Shown here: one piece after another, positions 54,431 through 64,000 of the stretch
Numbering within the stretch: the stretch's first letter is position 1
How the letters are laid out: the number at the start of each line of letters is the position of its first letter
DNA from: Bacteroidia bacterium
GTDB taxonomy: Bacteria; Bacteroidota; Bacteroidia; Bacteroidales; GWA2-32-17
Assembly (NCBI GenBank): GCA_016218155.1
Contig: JACREQ010000047.1
Span: 1-64,000 of the forward strand
Direction of reading: 5' to 3'
DNA length: 64,000 nucleotides
The notes under the pieces: generated by a model
Database searches by the model: none
Told to the model about the DNA's origin: nothing
What the model saw: the letters and a program-made list of their open reading frames with translations, nothing else
Translations under genes and position numbers: made by a program

Positions 54431-55588
54431 ATGAAGAAACTTATTTATTTTATTTCGCTGACTGTATTATTTGCTGCATGTTCGGGTATTCAGGTTGTTA
54501 ATGTAAAATACGCTAAAAAGATTTCCAAGAATTATATGGTATATGCCCTTCCTCGTAATGTATTAGCTATTGACGTAGAAGTAACTGAAGTAAGATCAAT
54601 GAGAGGACCTTATTCTGAGTATGCCGAAAAATATATGGGCATTCAGAATGTACCACAAACAAACAAACAGGAATATTTTATTTCAAATTCAGATATAACA
54701 CTTTCTGCAGAACCAGATTCGAACAACTATTATTTTGTTTTTCCTAAATGCAGTAAAAAAATTAAAAGCTTAAACCTTACAGATAACGGCATATTACTAT
54801 CTATTAATAGTACAAAAAATGAATATAATATACCTTCATTATCAAAGAACGCTAATTATAACCAACAGTATTTTCCTTCCAATATATTTACCACCCTTTC
54901 ACAAAAAGAATATGTAAAAGAAATTATTGATACTGTTTGGAAGCAGGTAAAGGTTGATACCAGCTGGGTTCGTGTACCTGTTCAAAAAAAAACAATAGAG
55001 GCTCCAACATTTGAAGACAAAGCAAAAGAAGCTGCACATCATATTATGCGTTTAAGGAAACGTCTGTTTAAACTTCTTTCCGGAGCATACAATAAGCTAC
55101 CCGAAGTTAAATCGGCTGAAATAATAATAACTGAGCTAAGAAAAGAGGAAGAAGAATATCTTTCATTATTTATTGGTAAAACTTATACAAGAAAATATAA
55201 TTATCGTTTCTTATATTATCCGGCAATTGAGAATTGCGGTAAAAGAGAAGTTATGGCATTTTTATACCCCGAAAAAGGGTTATTTGCCGAAAAGAGTAAT
55301 AAAGCCTTACCATTAATTATAGAGGTTAACAGAAACGGTAATTTATCACAACTTGATACTGCAATAAGCAAACATAAAAAAGCAAGTACAAAACAGGGCA
55401 TTGTATATAGAATACCCGAAATGGCAACAATAAACCTTTCAGTTGGAAATAATGCATTATTAGAAAAACAATTTCCGATTGCTCAGTTTGGTATTCTAAA
55501 CAATCTACCTGTAAATTCTTTAAAGGGTAATTGCAGTGATATTGAATTTAATCCACTTAGCGGAAACATTACTAAAACCGGAAAATAA
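54431..55588 (+). CDS. DUF4831 lipoprotein
   Basis: A 385-aa predicted lipoprotein. The signal peptide ends LFAACS, with the lipobox cysteine at residue 17. Its N-terminal 'YMVYALPRNVLAIDVEVTEVRSMRGPYSEYA' and overall length match DUF4831, a Bacteroidota-specific family of unknown function. It contains a coiled or charged middle region ('EAAHHIMRLRKRLFKLLSGAYNKLPE') and a beta-rich C-terminal half. It stands alone and has a putative TATCTTTG promoter box about 36 bases before the ATG. Confidence 0.85.
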   Translation: MKKLIYFISLTVLFAACSGIQVVNVKYAKKISKNYMVYALPRNVLAIDVEVTEVRSMRGPYSEYAEKYMGIQNVPQTNKQEYFISNSDITLSAEPDSNNYYFVFPKCSKKIKSLNLTDNGILLSINSTKNEYNIPSLSKNANYNQQYFPSNIFTTLSQKEYVKEIIDTVWKQVKVDTSWVRVPVQKKTIEAPTFEDKAKEAAHHIMRLRKRLFKLLSGAYNKLPEVKSAEIIITELRKEEEEYLSLFIGKTYTRKYNYRFLYYPAIENCGKREVMAFLYPEKGLFAEKSNKALPLIIEVNRNGNLSQLDTAISKHKKASTKQGIVYRIPEMATINLSVGNNALLEKQFPIAQFGILNNLPVNSLKGNCSDIEFNPLSGNITKTGK

Positions 55589-56008
55589 ATTTACACTATA
55601 TATTATAGTAGTTTTCCAATAATAATATGATAGTGCAATCACTCAAAATTACAAATAGCCTGTTAACATTAAGGTTTATTTTTTAGACTACAGATTAAAA
55701 ATACGCCATAAATACTATTAATAATGACTAAAACAGGTATTGTGGAATGCCAAAATATTTCGATTTTTTTTCAGTTTTCAATCATATTAAGAAAAAAATG
55801 ACGTTTTTGAGCATTTCAGGCTAAAAACGGATGCTGTTTTGCACGCTGTTAATATACGATTTAGCACATTATTTTATTTTTTTTTATGTGCAATCACTGA
55901 ATTATCAACAAGTTATTAATAGCTTAATTATTATGATAATCAATAACTTAACCCTATATATGCCCTAAGAGGCTTTATTCTATTGCAAATTTTACTATTG
56001 TTTTAATG
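55589..56008. other. Long AT-rich upstream region of the HU gene
   Basis: No gene is seen. The region has runs of A and T plus a few short phrases (TTTTTGAGCATTTC, CACGCTGTTAATATACG). It could act as a control region for the HU gene. No inverted repeat or repeat-family member was detected. Confidence 0.5.
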
Positions 56009-56037
56009 TTGAAACAACAGAAAACATATTATCTTTG
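56009..56037 (+). promoter_or_regulatory. Bacteroidota-type promoter of the HU gene
   Basis: TTG at 56009-56011 and TATCTTTG at 56030-56037, separated by 18 bases, match the phylum promoter consensus. The HU start codon follows 44 bases later. Confidence 0.75.
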
Positions 56038-56080
56038 TTATGTTTATGTAAAATTAATTATTAACTAAAAACCAAACTTC

Positions 56081-56353
56081 ATGAACAAAGCAGAATTAAT
56101 TGATGCAGTTGCAAAAGAATCAAAATTAACTAAAGTTGATTCAGGAAAAGCTATTGACGCTATCGTTGCTACTATTACAAAAGCACTTAAAAAAGGTGAC
56201 AGAGTAGCTCTAGTTGGATTCGGTTCTTTCTCAGTAGCTAAAAGAGCTGCTAGAAACGGTCGCAACCCACAAACTGGAAAAGCTATTAAAATAGCTGCTA
56301 AAAAAGTAGCTAAATTTAAAGCTGGCGAAGGCTTAGCAAAAGCTGTAAAGTAA
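56081..56353 (+). CDS. hup: HU-family DNA-binding protein
   Basis: A 90-aa nucleoid protein. It begins MNKAELIDAVAKESKL and contains the conserved VGFGSFSV beta arm start and the RNGRNPQTGK DNA-binding arm (about residues 55-68). HU dimers bend DNA and favour junctions and gaps. The gene is monocistronic, with its own promoter and a strong terminator 20 bases after the stop. Family membership is certain; the copy may be one of several in the genome. Confidence 0.97.
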   Translation: MNKAELIDAVAKESKLTKVDSGKAIDAIVATITKALKKGDRVALVGFGSFSVAKRAARNGRNPQTGKAIKIAAKKVAKFKAGEGLAKAVK

Positions 56354-56373
56354 GAACATTAATCTGTTCAGAA

Positions 56374-56405
56374 GGAGGCAATCTTTTAGGTTGCCTCTTT
56401 TTTTT
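56374..56405 (+). terminator. Rho-independent terminator of the HU gene
   Basis: GAGGCAA (56375-56381) pairs with TTGCCTC (56391-56397) and is followed by nine or more T's. Confidence 0.9.
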
Positions 56406-56569
56406 GTTTATTATTTTATTTTTTAGACTTCTTAAAATATCCCATTTATAAGCATCATAAGCTTTTTAATTAATATTTAACATTTTTTATTTTTTAAACA
56501 TTATGAACAAAAAAATATAAATTAAATATTTTGCATAATACGATTAACTTTGCTGCAATTATTTAAGTA

Positions 56570-58612
56570 ATGAGTTTTTTATACCCAACATTTTTATTTG
56601 CTACAGGCTTAATTGCTATTCCTATAATAATACACTTCTTTCATTTTAGAAGGTACAAAACTATTTATTTTAGTAGCTTACAATTCCTTTTCAATGTAGC
56701 AAAAGAAACACGTTCGCGAAACCGATTAAAACATTTACTTGTATTACTTGCCAGAATACTTACAATTATTTGTCTTGTTTTCGCATTTTCACAGCCTTTC
56801 ATTCCTGCAAAAAATCAAACTTCTAAAACAAATTCACCAGCAGTTGCAATTTATATCGATAATTCTTTTTCGATGAATGCCGACGGAACTAATGGAAACC
56901 TCATTGAAGAAGCAAAAAACAAAGCACTCGAAATTATTTCTGTTTACCCTGCATCAACTAATTTTGCTTTAATTACTAATGATCTGGAACCAAAACATCA
57001 ACATATCTTAAACAGCGACCAACTTATAGATTATATTTCGGCAATACGCACATCTCCACGTTCTATTAAACTTTCTGATATTATTTTAAGAGCAAAAGAT
57101 ATTGCAAAAACTAACAACGAATACAATCCTGTTAACTTTTGTTTGATTAGCGATTTTCAGAAATATTTTATCGACCCTGAAAATATTAATGCTGATTCAA
57201 GTCTTTCTTTAATGTTATTTCCATCTATTCCATTACCTGCAAAAAATATTTCAATAGATTCGTGTTGGTTCGAATATCCCGAACACAATATAAATCAACA
57301 GGAAAAACTTCAGGTTAAGATTGTAAATCATTCCAGAGATTCTTACCAAAATATTCCTGTAAAGTTATTTGTTAACGATTCGATTAAGACTATGAGTAAC
57401 TTTTCAATCGCAGGAAACAGTAGCGAAACAATTACTTTAGCATACTCAAATATCACAAAAGGTATAATTCGTGGAAAAATTGAACTTACCGATTATCCGA
57501 TAACATATGACAATTCATATTTCTTCAACTATGATGTTACCAATAAAATTAATATACTGGCAATAAACGGAGATATTCAGTCCAAATATTTCTACAATCT
57601 TTTTAAAGACGATTCACTATTTTCTTTTACAGAGATGGCTGAGAAAAATATTAATTTCCAGATTTTTCAATCAAATCAGGTAATAATATTAAACGGACTA
57701 AAAAATATCAGCTCAGGTTTGCATCAGGAATTAAATTCCTTTTCGGAGAAAGGAGGCAGTATTGTTTTTATTCCTCAGATAACAAACACTACTAACTATA
57801 ATACATTTTTAACTTCTTACGGAATAAATACAGGAATATCTGACTCAACAAAAAGTCAAATTGCTTCGATAAATGATAAATCACCATTCTTTAAAAATGT
57901 ATTTCAAAAAATAGAAGACAATCCGCAACTTCCAACAATCAGTAAAAGCCTTGTTTTTAAAGCATCTGGCAAAAACAGATTTGATGAATTGTTAATTTCA
58001 AGAAATGGTTATCCCCTGCTCTTATCTACAGAACAAAATAAAGGAAAAATTTATGCATTCTCTTTTCCTTTCGATGATAAATCTACAAACTTTACTGTAC
58101 ACCCGTTATTTGTTCCAATATTTTATAGAATTTGCTCACTTAGCAAAATAACACCTGAAATTTGTTACGAAATCTCTCCCGAAGTATCTGTTTCAGTTCA
58201 AAACTCAATTGGAGAAACCGAAAATGTAATTGAAATTAAAAATCAAAAATCAGGCGAATCATTTATTCCATCACAAATAAAAGGAAACTCTGAAATAACA
58301 TTACTCCCGGGCAATCAGGTAAACTATGATGGTTTTTATGATATAGTTTTAAAAGGAAATGTTTTTAATACAGTTTCATTTAATTATAACAGAAAAGAAT
58401 CTTTAGCAGACTATTTTTCGCCAGAAGAAATTAAAAATTCATTTGAGGAAAAAGGAATAAAAACTGAATTATTTAATAGTAACAATAACGAAACATTATC
58501 AAATCAATTAAAACAGAACGAACAGGGCAAACCACTTTGGAAATATTTTATTTTACTAACCTTATTTTTCATTGCTGCTGAAATTGCCTTAATCAGATTA
58601 TTAAAAAACTAA
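56570..58612 (+). CDS. BatA-type VWA-domain membrane protein
   Basis: A 680-aa protein with the BatA/aerotolerance N-terminal domain: two helices (about 7-24 and 55-74) around the FHFRRYKTIYFSSLQFLF segment. A von Willebrand A domain follows (about 91-250) with the metal-binding D97-N-S99-F-S101 motif of DxSxS type. The C-terminal half is beta-rich and glutamine-amidotransferase-like, and it ends with a transmembrane helix (about 657-676). Proteins of this kind occur in Bat operons of Bacteroidota and are linked to oxidative-stress or envelope tolerance; here it lacks Bat neighbours. A TAACTTTG -7-like box lies at 56545-56552. Confidence 0.88.
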   Translation: MSFLYPTFLFATGLIAIPIIIHFFHFRRYKTIYFSSLQFLFNVAKETRSRNRLKHLLVLLARILTIICLVFAFSQPFIPAKNQTSKTNSPAVAIYIDNSFSMNADGTNGNLIEEAKNKALEIISVYPASTNFALITNDLEPKHQHILNSDQLIDYISAIRTSPRSIKLSDIILRAKDIAKTNNEYNPVNFCLISDFQKYFIDPENINADSSLSLMLFPSIPLPAKNISIDSCWFEYPEHNINQQEKLQVKIVNHSRDSYQNIPVKLFVNDSIKTMSNFSIAGNSSETITLAYSNITKGIIRGKIELTDYPITYDNSYFFNYDVTNKINILAINGDIQSKYFYNLFKDDSLFSFTEMAEKNINFQIFQSNQVIILNGLKNISSGLHQELNSFSEKGGSIVFIPQITNTTNYNTFLTSYGINTGISDSTKSQIASINDKSPFFKNVFQKIEDNPQLPTISKSLVFKASGKNRFDELLISRNGYPLLLSTEQNKGKIYAFSFPFDDKSTNFTVHPLFVPIFYRICSLSKITPEICYEISPEVSVSVQNSIGETENVIEIKNQKSGESFIPSQIKGNSEITLLPGNQVNYDGFYDIVLKGNVFNTVSFNYNRKESLADYFSPEEIKNSFEEKGIKTELFNSNNNETLSNQLKQNEQGKPLWKYFILLTLFFIAAEIALIRLLKN

Positions 58613-58627
58613 TTTATTCCATTTCTA

Positions 58628-58665
58628 ACTTTAGGCACTCTAAACTTTAGACACTCTAGGCACTT
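58628..58665. repeat. Short degenerate tandem repeat
   Basis: ACTTTAGGCACTCTAA is followed by ACTTTAGACACTCTAG and then GGCACTTTC, about 2.3 copies of a 16-bp unit, in the gap between the BatA-type and rocD genes. No function is apparent. Confidence 0.6.
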
Positions 58666-58764
58666 TCTTTTATTAAACATATATTTATTTTTTAAGCGAT
58701 TAAAAAAAATCAAAAACTTATTTCCAAATTTGCAAAAAATAAAAACACATTAAAATTTAACATT

Positions 58765-59997
58765 ATGGTTGAAACATCAGCAAAAATGACATCACATGAT
58801 TTCATGGAATTAGAAGAACATTTTGGAGCTCATAATTATCATCCGCTTCCTGTAGTTTTAGCAAAAGGTGAAGGAGTTTTTATGTGGGACGTAGAAGGCA
58901 AACGCTATTATGATTTTTTGTCAGCGTACTCTGCTGTTAACCAGGGTCATTGTCATCCAAAGATTTTAAAAGCTATGGTTGATCAGGCTTCAAATCTTAC
59001 ATTAACTTCTCGCGCATTTTTTAACAATAAACTTGGAGTTTATGAAGAATTTGTAACTAAATTTTTTGGTTATGATAAAGTTCTTCCGATGAACTCTGGT
59101 GCTGAAGCAGACGAAACTGCACTTAAACTTTGTCGTCGCTGGGGATATGATGTAAAAGGTATAGCAAAAGATCAGGCTAAAATAATTGTTTGCGAAGGTA
59201 ACTTCCATGGAAGAACAACAACAATTATTTCTTTTTCAACAGACCCTGATTCATACAGTGGTTTTGGTCCTTTTACTCCTGGATTTGTTACAATTCCTTA
59301 TAACGATTTAAAAGCTTTGGAAAAAGCTTTACAGGATCCAAACGTAGCTGGATTTTTAGTAGAACCAATTCAAGGTGAAGCAGGTGTTTTTGTTCCTGAT
59401 AATGGATATTTAGCAGAAGCATTCAAACTTTGCAAAGCAAATAATGTATTGTTTATTGCTGACGAAGTACAGACAGGTATTGCAAGAACCGGAAAACTTT
59501 TAGCTTGCGATCATGAAAATGTACATCCTGATATTTTAATTTTAGGAAAAGCTTTATCAGGTGGTTTCATGCCAGTATCTGCTGTTCTTGCAAATAATGA
59601 AATTATGTTAACCATTAAACCAGGTGAACATGGATCAACATTTGGCGGAAATCCTCTTGCATGCGCTGTAGCAGTTGCTTCTTTGGAAGTAGTAAGAGAC
59701 GAGAAACTTGCAGAAAATGCAGAGAAAATGGGTAAATTATTCCGTGATGAATTAGGAAAAATTAAAAGTGATATGATTGAACTAATCCGTGGAAAAGGAT
59801 TATTAAATGCAATTATTATTAAACCTAAAAACGGTAAAGAAGCATGGGATGTTTGTGTTGCAATGAAAGATAATGGTTTGTTAGCAAAACCAACCCATCA
59901 GCATATTATTCGCTTTGCTCCTCCTCTTGTGATTAATGAAGCACAAATTATGGAAGCTGTAGAAATCATTAAAAAATCAATTCTTCAGTTTTCGTAA
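58765..59997 (+). CDS. rocD: Ornithine--oxo-acid aminotransferase
   Basis: A 410-aa PLP-dependent class III aminotransferase that transfers the delta-amino group of ornithine to 2-oxoglutarate, giving glutamate-5-semialdehyde. The N-terminal region has [18 protein letters not shown], the PLP-phosphate region is [13 protein letters not shown], the cofactor ring aspartate is in [13 protein letters not shown], and the Schiff-base lysine is K262 in [13 protein letters not shown]. It is the bacterial and mitochondrial OAT type, which serves arginine and ornithine catabolism and proline synthesis. It has its own terminator and no operon partners. Confidence 0.96.
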   Translation: MVETSAKMTSHDFMELEEHFGAHNYHPLPVVLAKGEGVFMWDVEGKRYYDFLSAYSAVNQGHCHPKILKAMVDQASNLTLTSRAFFNNKLGVYEEFVTKFFGYDKVLPMNSGAEADETALKLCRRWGYDVKGIAKDQAKIIVCEGNFHGRTTTIISFSTDPDSYSGFGPFTPGFVTIPYNDLKALEKALQDPNVAGFLVEPIQGEAGVFVPDNGYLAEAFKLCKANNVLFIADEVQTGIARTGKLLACDHENVHPDILILGKALSGGFMPVSAVLANNEIMLTIKPGEHGSTFGGNPLACAVAVASLEVVRDEKLAENAEKMGKLFRDELGKIKSDMIELIRGKGLLNAIIIKPKNGKEAWDVCVAMKDNGLLAKPTHQHIIRFAPPLVINEAQIMEAVEIIKKSILQFS

Positions 59998-60083
59998 CAA
60001 ATTAATTTGTAAAATTATTAACAATTATTTTTTACAATTTTTTTAAATTATTATATTATATATCATAGATATATAGATATAAA

Positions 60084-60117
60084 AAAATACTGATAAATAT
60101 TTTATCAGTATTTTTTT
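60084..60117 (+). terminator. Rho-independent terminator of rocD
   Basis: AAATACTGATAAA pairs with TTTATCAGTATTT around a 3-base loop and is followed by a run of T's. It lies 90 bases after the rocD stop. Confidence 0.9.
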
Positions 60118-60212
60118 ATCTTTTAAAAAGCAATTTTCGTCAAAATTTAATATATCCTCCTGTAACATATGAGTATTTTTACTGTATAAGAGTAAGTAAA
60201 AACACTTATAAC

Positions 60213-61394
60213 ATGAAAATTCAATTACTATTATTTTTTACCTTTATTTTCATCTCGCTGACCCAAGCAGCAACAAAGTATTATTCAATACTTGATGGTG
60301 GTGGATTTGATGGTAATTGGAATGCAAATGGTTATTGGTCCAGTACATCTGGCGGAGCATCCTGTGGTTGTAATCCAGGTAATAATCCAGGTGGAACTAC
60401 AGAAATTTATATCAGAACTCAAGTAAATTTGAATGTATCAGCTACAACTGCCGGAATACTTGATATTGCTTCTGGCAAATCTTTACAAACATTAACAAAT
60501 AATTTAGAAATTAAAACAGGTGGAAGACTATATGTTACTGGAACTTTAAAAGTGTGGGATTTAACATTTAGTAATGGTTCAACCATAGATGTAGGTTCAG
60601 GTGGAAAAATAATTGTTTTACATAATTTTATTAATAAAAACAATAGTGATGCTGTTACAATAAATGGAACTATAACAGTTTCTGGAAATTTTGATAATGG
60701 CAATGGTGGTGTTATTCAAGGTTCAGGCTCAATAACAGCAAGTTCCTTTACAGGTCCAGGTGAAACATTTGGCTTTACAAACAGTACTATTCCTACTAAT
60801 ACTACCGTATCTAATGGATCATTGCCAATAGAAATAGCTTCTTTTACTTCTTTAGTTGAAAATGGAGTTGTAAAAATAGACTGGGCAACAAGTACAGAAA
60901 TTAATAATGATTTCTTCACAATTGAAAGGTCAAAAAACGGAGTGGATTTTGAAGAAATAGAAAAAATTAAAGGACAAGGAAACAGTAATACTTTAACAAA
61001 TTACAATTTTATTGATTCAAATCCATTGCATGGAAATAGTTACTACAGATTAAGACAAACTGATTTTGATGGAAAAAGTACATTGAGTGACCTTATTTCT
61101 GTTAATTTATCAAAAATTGAGAAATTGCCTTTAACATTTGAAGTTTTTCCAAACCCAATTACAAAAAATGAAAATTCTAATATCAATATAACTGCATTTG
61201 AACCCGAAACTGAAGTTTTAGTAGTAGTAAGGAATCTTTTGGGACAAGAACTTTATTCAAAAGTATTAATTACTGATTTTTCTGGAAATTCAATTAGTGC
61301 TATTGATCTGGAAAATAATTTACCAGCTGGAACATATATTATTATTGGCACTTCATTAAATCAGACCTTCAATAAATATCTTATTATAAAATAG
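60213..61394 (+). CDS. T9SS-sorted beta-helix protein
   Basis: A 393-aa secreted protein. Signal peptide 1-20 (ending TQAA). Residues about 55-200 have short regular strands typical of a right-handed beta-helix or a cell-surface 'G-x-I-T-V-S-G' stretch (GTLKVWDLTFSNGSTIDVG, then GTITVSGNFDNGNGG). Residues about 205-300 form a beta-sandwich with IEIASFTSLVENGVVKIDWATSTE and SYYRLRQTDFDGKST, a block that commonly precedes sorting domains. The last 75 residues are a T9SS type A sorting domain with FEVFPNPI and AGTYIIIG. Gene function unknown. Confidence 0.88.
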   Translation: MKIQLLLFFTFIFISLTQAATKYYSILDGGGFDGNWNANGYWSSTSGGASCGCNPGNNPGGTTEIYIRTQVNLNVSATTAGILDIASGKSLQTLTNNLEIKTGGRLYVTGTLKVWDLTFSNGSTIDVGSGGKIIVLHNFINKNNSDAVTINGTITVSGNFDNGNGGVIQGSGSITASSFTGPGETFGFTNSTIPTNTTVSNGSLPIEIASFTSLVENGVVKIDWATSTEINNDFFTIERSKNGVDFEEIEKIKGQGNSNTLTNYNFIDSNPLHGNSYYRLRQTDFDGKSTLSDLISVNLSKIEKLPLTFEVFPNPITKNENSNINITAFEPETEVLVVVRNLLGQELYSKVLITDFSGNSISAIDLENNLPAGTYIIIGTSLNQTFNKYLIIK

Positions 61395-61411
61395 TTTTTT
61401 CATAGAAAAAT

Positions 61412-61446
61412 AAAAGGAGGTATTTTGCAATACCTCCTTTTATTTT
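61412..61446. terminator. Bidirectional Rho-independent terminator
   Basis: AAAAGGAGGTATT (61412-61424) and AATACCTCCTTTT (61429-61441) form a perfect stem with a four-base loop, with A's on one side and T's on the other. It serves the convergent T9SS-protein and sppA genes. Confidence 0.92.
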
Positions 61447-61462
61447 TTAATATTTTCCTTTA

Positions 61463-63226
61463 TTAATAAATAAAAACATCGTATGCCATTCTGGCCTGAA
61501 CCCCACTAATACCAGTTAAACTTTTTAATGTTTTATAATATCTGTATGCAGGTCCTAAATCATTCTTTAAAGTTGAAGTTGAAACATTTTCTTTCATACT
61601 TTTCATAAACTGTTCAAAGAATGGAAGCTTTTCAGGCATCTCAACAAGCTTAACTTCTGATGTAATACCAGCTTTTGCTTTTGCAATATCAATTGCTTTT
61701 TCAATACCGCCAAACTCATCAATTAAACCTATTTCTTTTGCATTAACACCACTCCATACTCTTCCTTGTCCAATGCTATCTACATTTGCTTTGTCCATTT
61801 TACGACCATCTGCTACATGACCAATAAATACATCGTATATTTCTTCAACGCTTTTCTGAATAACTGCTCTTTCTCCGGGTTTCATTTTTCTAACCATTGA
61901 ACCAATACTTGAGTTTGCATTTGTATTTACTTCGTCAATTGTTATTCCTAATTTATCGTTTAATAACTTCTGTCCGTTCCATAATAAACCAAATACACCT
62001 ATAGATCCTGTAATTGTAGTATGATCCGCTACAATCACATCAGCAGGACAAGCAATATAATAACCACCAGATGCAGCTACATCGCCCATACTAACAATCA
62101 CTGGTTTTGCTTTCTTCAAAAGAACAACTTCACGCCAAATAACATCAGATGCAAGTGCACTTCCACCGGGACTATTAATTCTGAATACAACTGCTTTTAT
62201 TGTAGTATCTTTTCTTGCCTTTCTTATTGTTTCCGATAAACCTTCAGATCCTATACTCTCATCATCACTTTTACCCATTCCAATTTCTCCGTTTGCATAA
62301 ATAATTGCAATTCTATTCTTCTTTCCAGGAATATGATTTCCAGGAACTTTTTTATAAGAATTCATTGCAACTAACTCAAGATCTTTGTTTTTTTCAATTT
62401 TTGAAGACTCTTTTAAAATATCTATTATCTCATCATAATACTTTAAACCATCAACTAATTTCAAATCAACACATGACTGCGCATTCGTAACCAACATACT
62501 ATCTGCATATAAATTCAAGCTATCCACGCTAATTTTTCTTTGTTCAGAAATACCTTGAAGAATAAAATTCCACATTGACCCTATGTAAGTCAATGTTTGT
62601 TCTCTATTTTCGGGGCTCATTTTATCTAGAATAAATGGCTCAACAGCACTTTTAAACTTTCCATGGCGAATAACTTCAGGCTCAACTCCCAATTTTTCTA
62701 AAGCACCTTTAAAAAACATTACTTCTGAAGACAATCCTTTAAACTCAACAGATCCTTGTGGGTTTAAGTAAACTTTATTTGCTACAGTACATAAATAATA
62801 TGAACCTTGAGTGTACATATCATTATAAGCAATTATAAACTTACCCGATTCACGAAATTTAAGAAGAGCTGTTCTTATTTCTTCTATTGTTGCAATTCCT
62901 GCATCAAGATTAGGAATATCCAGAAAAATACCCTTTATATTTGAATCTTCTTTTGCTTTTCTGATATTTTTAAGAATATCATTTAAACCTAAATTAGTTG
63001 AAGGTTCAAAAGATCCAAAGCTCATATTCTGAAATGGATTATCAGATGTTCTTTCAGCAATTGTATAATCAAGTCGGATGTGAAGAATTGATGATGACTC
63101 AATCTTTACTTCTTCCTTACCACCAGATAATGACCCGACAATAATCAAAAAAACAAAAAAGAAAATTAAATTAACTACAATAATTCCAACTATGGTAGCT
63201 AACATGTACTTAAGGAAATTTTTCAT
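61463..63226 (-). CDS. sppA: Signal peptide peptidase SppA, 67K type
   Basis: A 587-aa membrane-anchored serine protease. One N-terminal helix (about 8-31) is followed by two tandem S49 domains. The catalytic dyad is the lysine K192 in FKSAVEPF of the first domain and serine S386 in GDVAASGGYY of the second; these match the long, 67-kDa E. coli SppA. It digests cleaved signal peptides in the inner membrane. The C-terminal part ends in RMAYDVFIY. It is convergent with the T9SS-protein gene. Confidence 0.95.
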   Translation of the reverse strand: MKNFLKYMLATIVGIIVVNLIFFFVFLIIVGSLSGGKEEVKIESSSILHIRLDYTIAERTSDNPFQNMSFGSFEPSTNLGLNDILKNIRKAKEDSNIKGIFLDIPNLDAGIATIEEIRTALLKFRESGKFIIAYNDMYTQGSYYLCTVANKVYLNPQGSVEFKGLSSEVMFFKGALEKLGVEPEVIRHGKFKSAVEPFILDKMSPENREQTLTYIGSMWNFILQGISEQRKISVDSLNLYADSMLVTNAQSCVDLKLVDGLKYYDEIIDILKESSKIEKNKDLELVAMNSYKKVPGNHIPGKKNRIAIIYANGEIGMGKSDDESIGSEGLSETIRKARKDTTIKAVVFRINSPGGSALASDVIWREVVLLKKAKPVIVSMGDVAASGGYYIACPADVIVADHTTITGSIGVFGLLWNGQKLLNDKLGITIDEVNTNANSSIGSMVRKMKPGERAVIQKSVEEIYDVFIGHVADGRKMDKANVDSIGQGRVWSGVNAKEIGLIDEFGGIEKAIDIAKAKAGITSEVKLVEMPEKLPFFEQFMKSMKENVSTSTLKNDLGPAYRYYKTLKSLTGISGVQARMAYDVFIY

Positions 63227-63278
63227 TGATATTTGAATTTATGGTTTATAATTAAAAATTTATGACGAATTATTATGA

Positions 63279-64000
63279 TTAAAAGTTACATTTTAAAATT
63301 TTTCCATTCAAAGCATTTCCTTTTGAAGTTAAAAAAGAAATAAAAAAGACTCCCGAAGTTAAATTATTTAAATTAATTATTTGGGAATTATCTGAAATTT
63401 CAAAAACATTAATAATTTTTCCAAACAAATTGTAAACATATAATTTTGCTGGATAATAATTATTATCGACAAACAAGTTTAGCTTATTATTTTCAAAAAC
63501 AAACCATGAGTTATTATTTTCGATATAAAACTCATTTACCGGCAATGATTCTTTACACCCTTTTATTGCTTCATCTAAATTAGAAATTGACACAAATTTC
63601 ATTGAATAAGAAGGGCATACTACCCAATATTGCGGAGTATAAGTAACGTTATATAAAGGAACAATAATATCATCAGTATATGTACCAAAAACAGGATATG
63701 AAAAAGGATATTGATTTTGAAATGCAATAATTGCGGAGTCTGTAATACCATTTACTTCTACTCCCCATACCCAAAGAGAATCGCCATTACTTCCATATGA
63801 TTGCCAAATATCTTCCAAAATCGGAATTCCTGAAATACAGGAACCACAATTTGTCGAAAAAAAATCAAGCACTACAGTTTTATTATTATTTAATTCTGAA
63901 TATAAATTTCTAGTAACTCCGTTTATATCAGTAATTGTAAAATCAGGCGCAATATTCTGTGCATAGGTACTTTCAAACAAGAAAATTATAAAAATAAAAA
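63279..64000 (-). CDS. T9SS-tagged thioredoxin-like protein (partial, start beyond the window)
   Basis: The gene is cut by the window edge. A TTG at 63980 can be read as a start, but the frame continues upstream (FIFIIFLFESTYAQN), which looks like the end of a signal peptide, so the true start lies past 64000. The mature protein begins with IAPDFTITDINGVTRNL and carries the thioredoxin motif CGSC (STNCGSCISGIP), typical of TlpA/redoxin-like thiol-disulfide exchange. The C-terminal 70 residues are beta strands (LYVYNLFGKIINVF, SGVFFISF) resembling a T9SS sorting domain that ends LKCNF. A redox domain joined to a surface-sorting domain suggests thiol chemistry at the cell surface; this is inferred. 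Confidence 0.8.
   Translation of the reverse strand, partial: FIFIIFLFESTYAQNIAPDFTITDINGVTRNLYSELNNNKTVVLDFFSTNCGSCISGIPILEDIWQSYGSNGDSLWVWGVEVNGITDSAIIAFQNQYPFSYPVFGTYTDDIIVPLYNVTYTPQYWVVCPSYSMKFVSISNLDEAIKGCKESLPVNEFYIENNNSWFVFENNKLNLFVDNNYYPAKLYVYNLFGKIINVFEISDNSQIINLNNLTSGVFFISFLTSKGNALNGKILKCNF

Overview
The window looks like chromosome from a low-GC member of the Bacteroidota, of the gliding or T9SS-bearing type (Bacteroidales, Flavobacteriales or Chitinophagales grade). The basis is as follows. At least six proteins end in a type IX secretion (T9SS) sorting domain. A TonB-dependent receptor carries a carboxypeptidase-D-like N-terminus. Several promoters fit the Bacteroidota consensus (TTTG, about 19 bp, TAnnTTTG). 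Families typical of the phylum are present (DUF4831, DUF5723-like, BatA-type, DUF4139). No rRNA, phage structural genes, CRISPR array or transposase was seen.

Layout. 1-5.8 kb is an accessory-looking stretch: a tRNA-Ser-like relic, two T9SS cargo proteins, four small unknown genes, and integron-attC-like imperfect palindromes between them. 5.9-9.2 kb is a five-PAS hybrid histidine kinase. 9.5-13.1 kb holds an AraC/GyrI-type regulator, a MITE-like element and a TonB receptor. 13.2-20.5 kb is a leftward MacAB-TolC-type operon (TolC, adaptor, ATPase, two permeases, response regulator, kinase); its first permease has an in-frame stop codon. A second MITE copy follows. 21.0-25.6 kb is a rightward run: membrane protein with XRE regulator (clear promoter and operator), DUF4386, MDR oxidoreductase, DUF4395, SigZ-type sigma factor and arsenite methyltransferase, ending in a decayed PhzF-family gene tail. 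26.1-29.2 kb carries an S41 peptidase, unknown genes, a T9SS protein and tRNA-Arg(CCT). 29.3-38.0 kb is mostly housekeeping (GNAT, GDPD, HldE-type kinase, SRPBCC, RmuC, CorA, DEAD-box helicase, a PAS protein, a lipoprotein).

38.1-54.3 kb contains three dense clusters of palindromic repeats. Among the genes between them are a GIY-YIG protein, an SBBP-repeat T9SS protein, a 1106-aa protein with a metallophosphoesterase joined to a STAND-like module, a UvrD/AddA-like helicase-nuclease, a DUF4139 protein, an MtfA-like peptidase and a DUF819 transporter. 54.4-64 kb holds DUF4831, HU, a BatA-type VWA protein, ornithine aminotransferase, a T9SS protein, SppA and a T9SS-tagged thioredoxin-like protein cut by the window edge.

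Three observations stand out. First, a 14-bp GC-rich palindrome (TCCGCCGCGGCGGA) occurs seven times and appears to have inserted into two different repeat families, and once into itself, each time replacing three bases. Second, the 41.4-44.8 kb gene has all metallophosphoesterase motifs intact while the Walker A and B positions of its NTPase-like module are lost; this is the best candidate for an undescribed, possibly defensive, system. Third, a conserved element of about 57 bp lies upstream of both that gene and an otherwise unrelated PAS gene.
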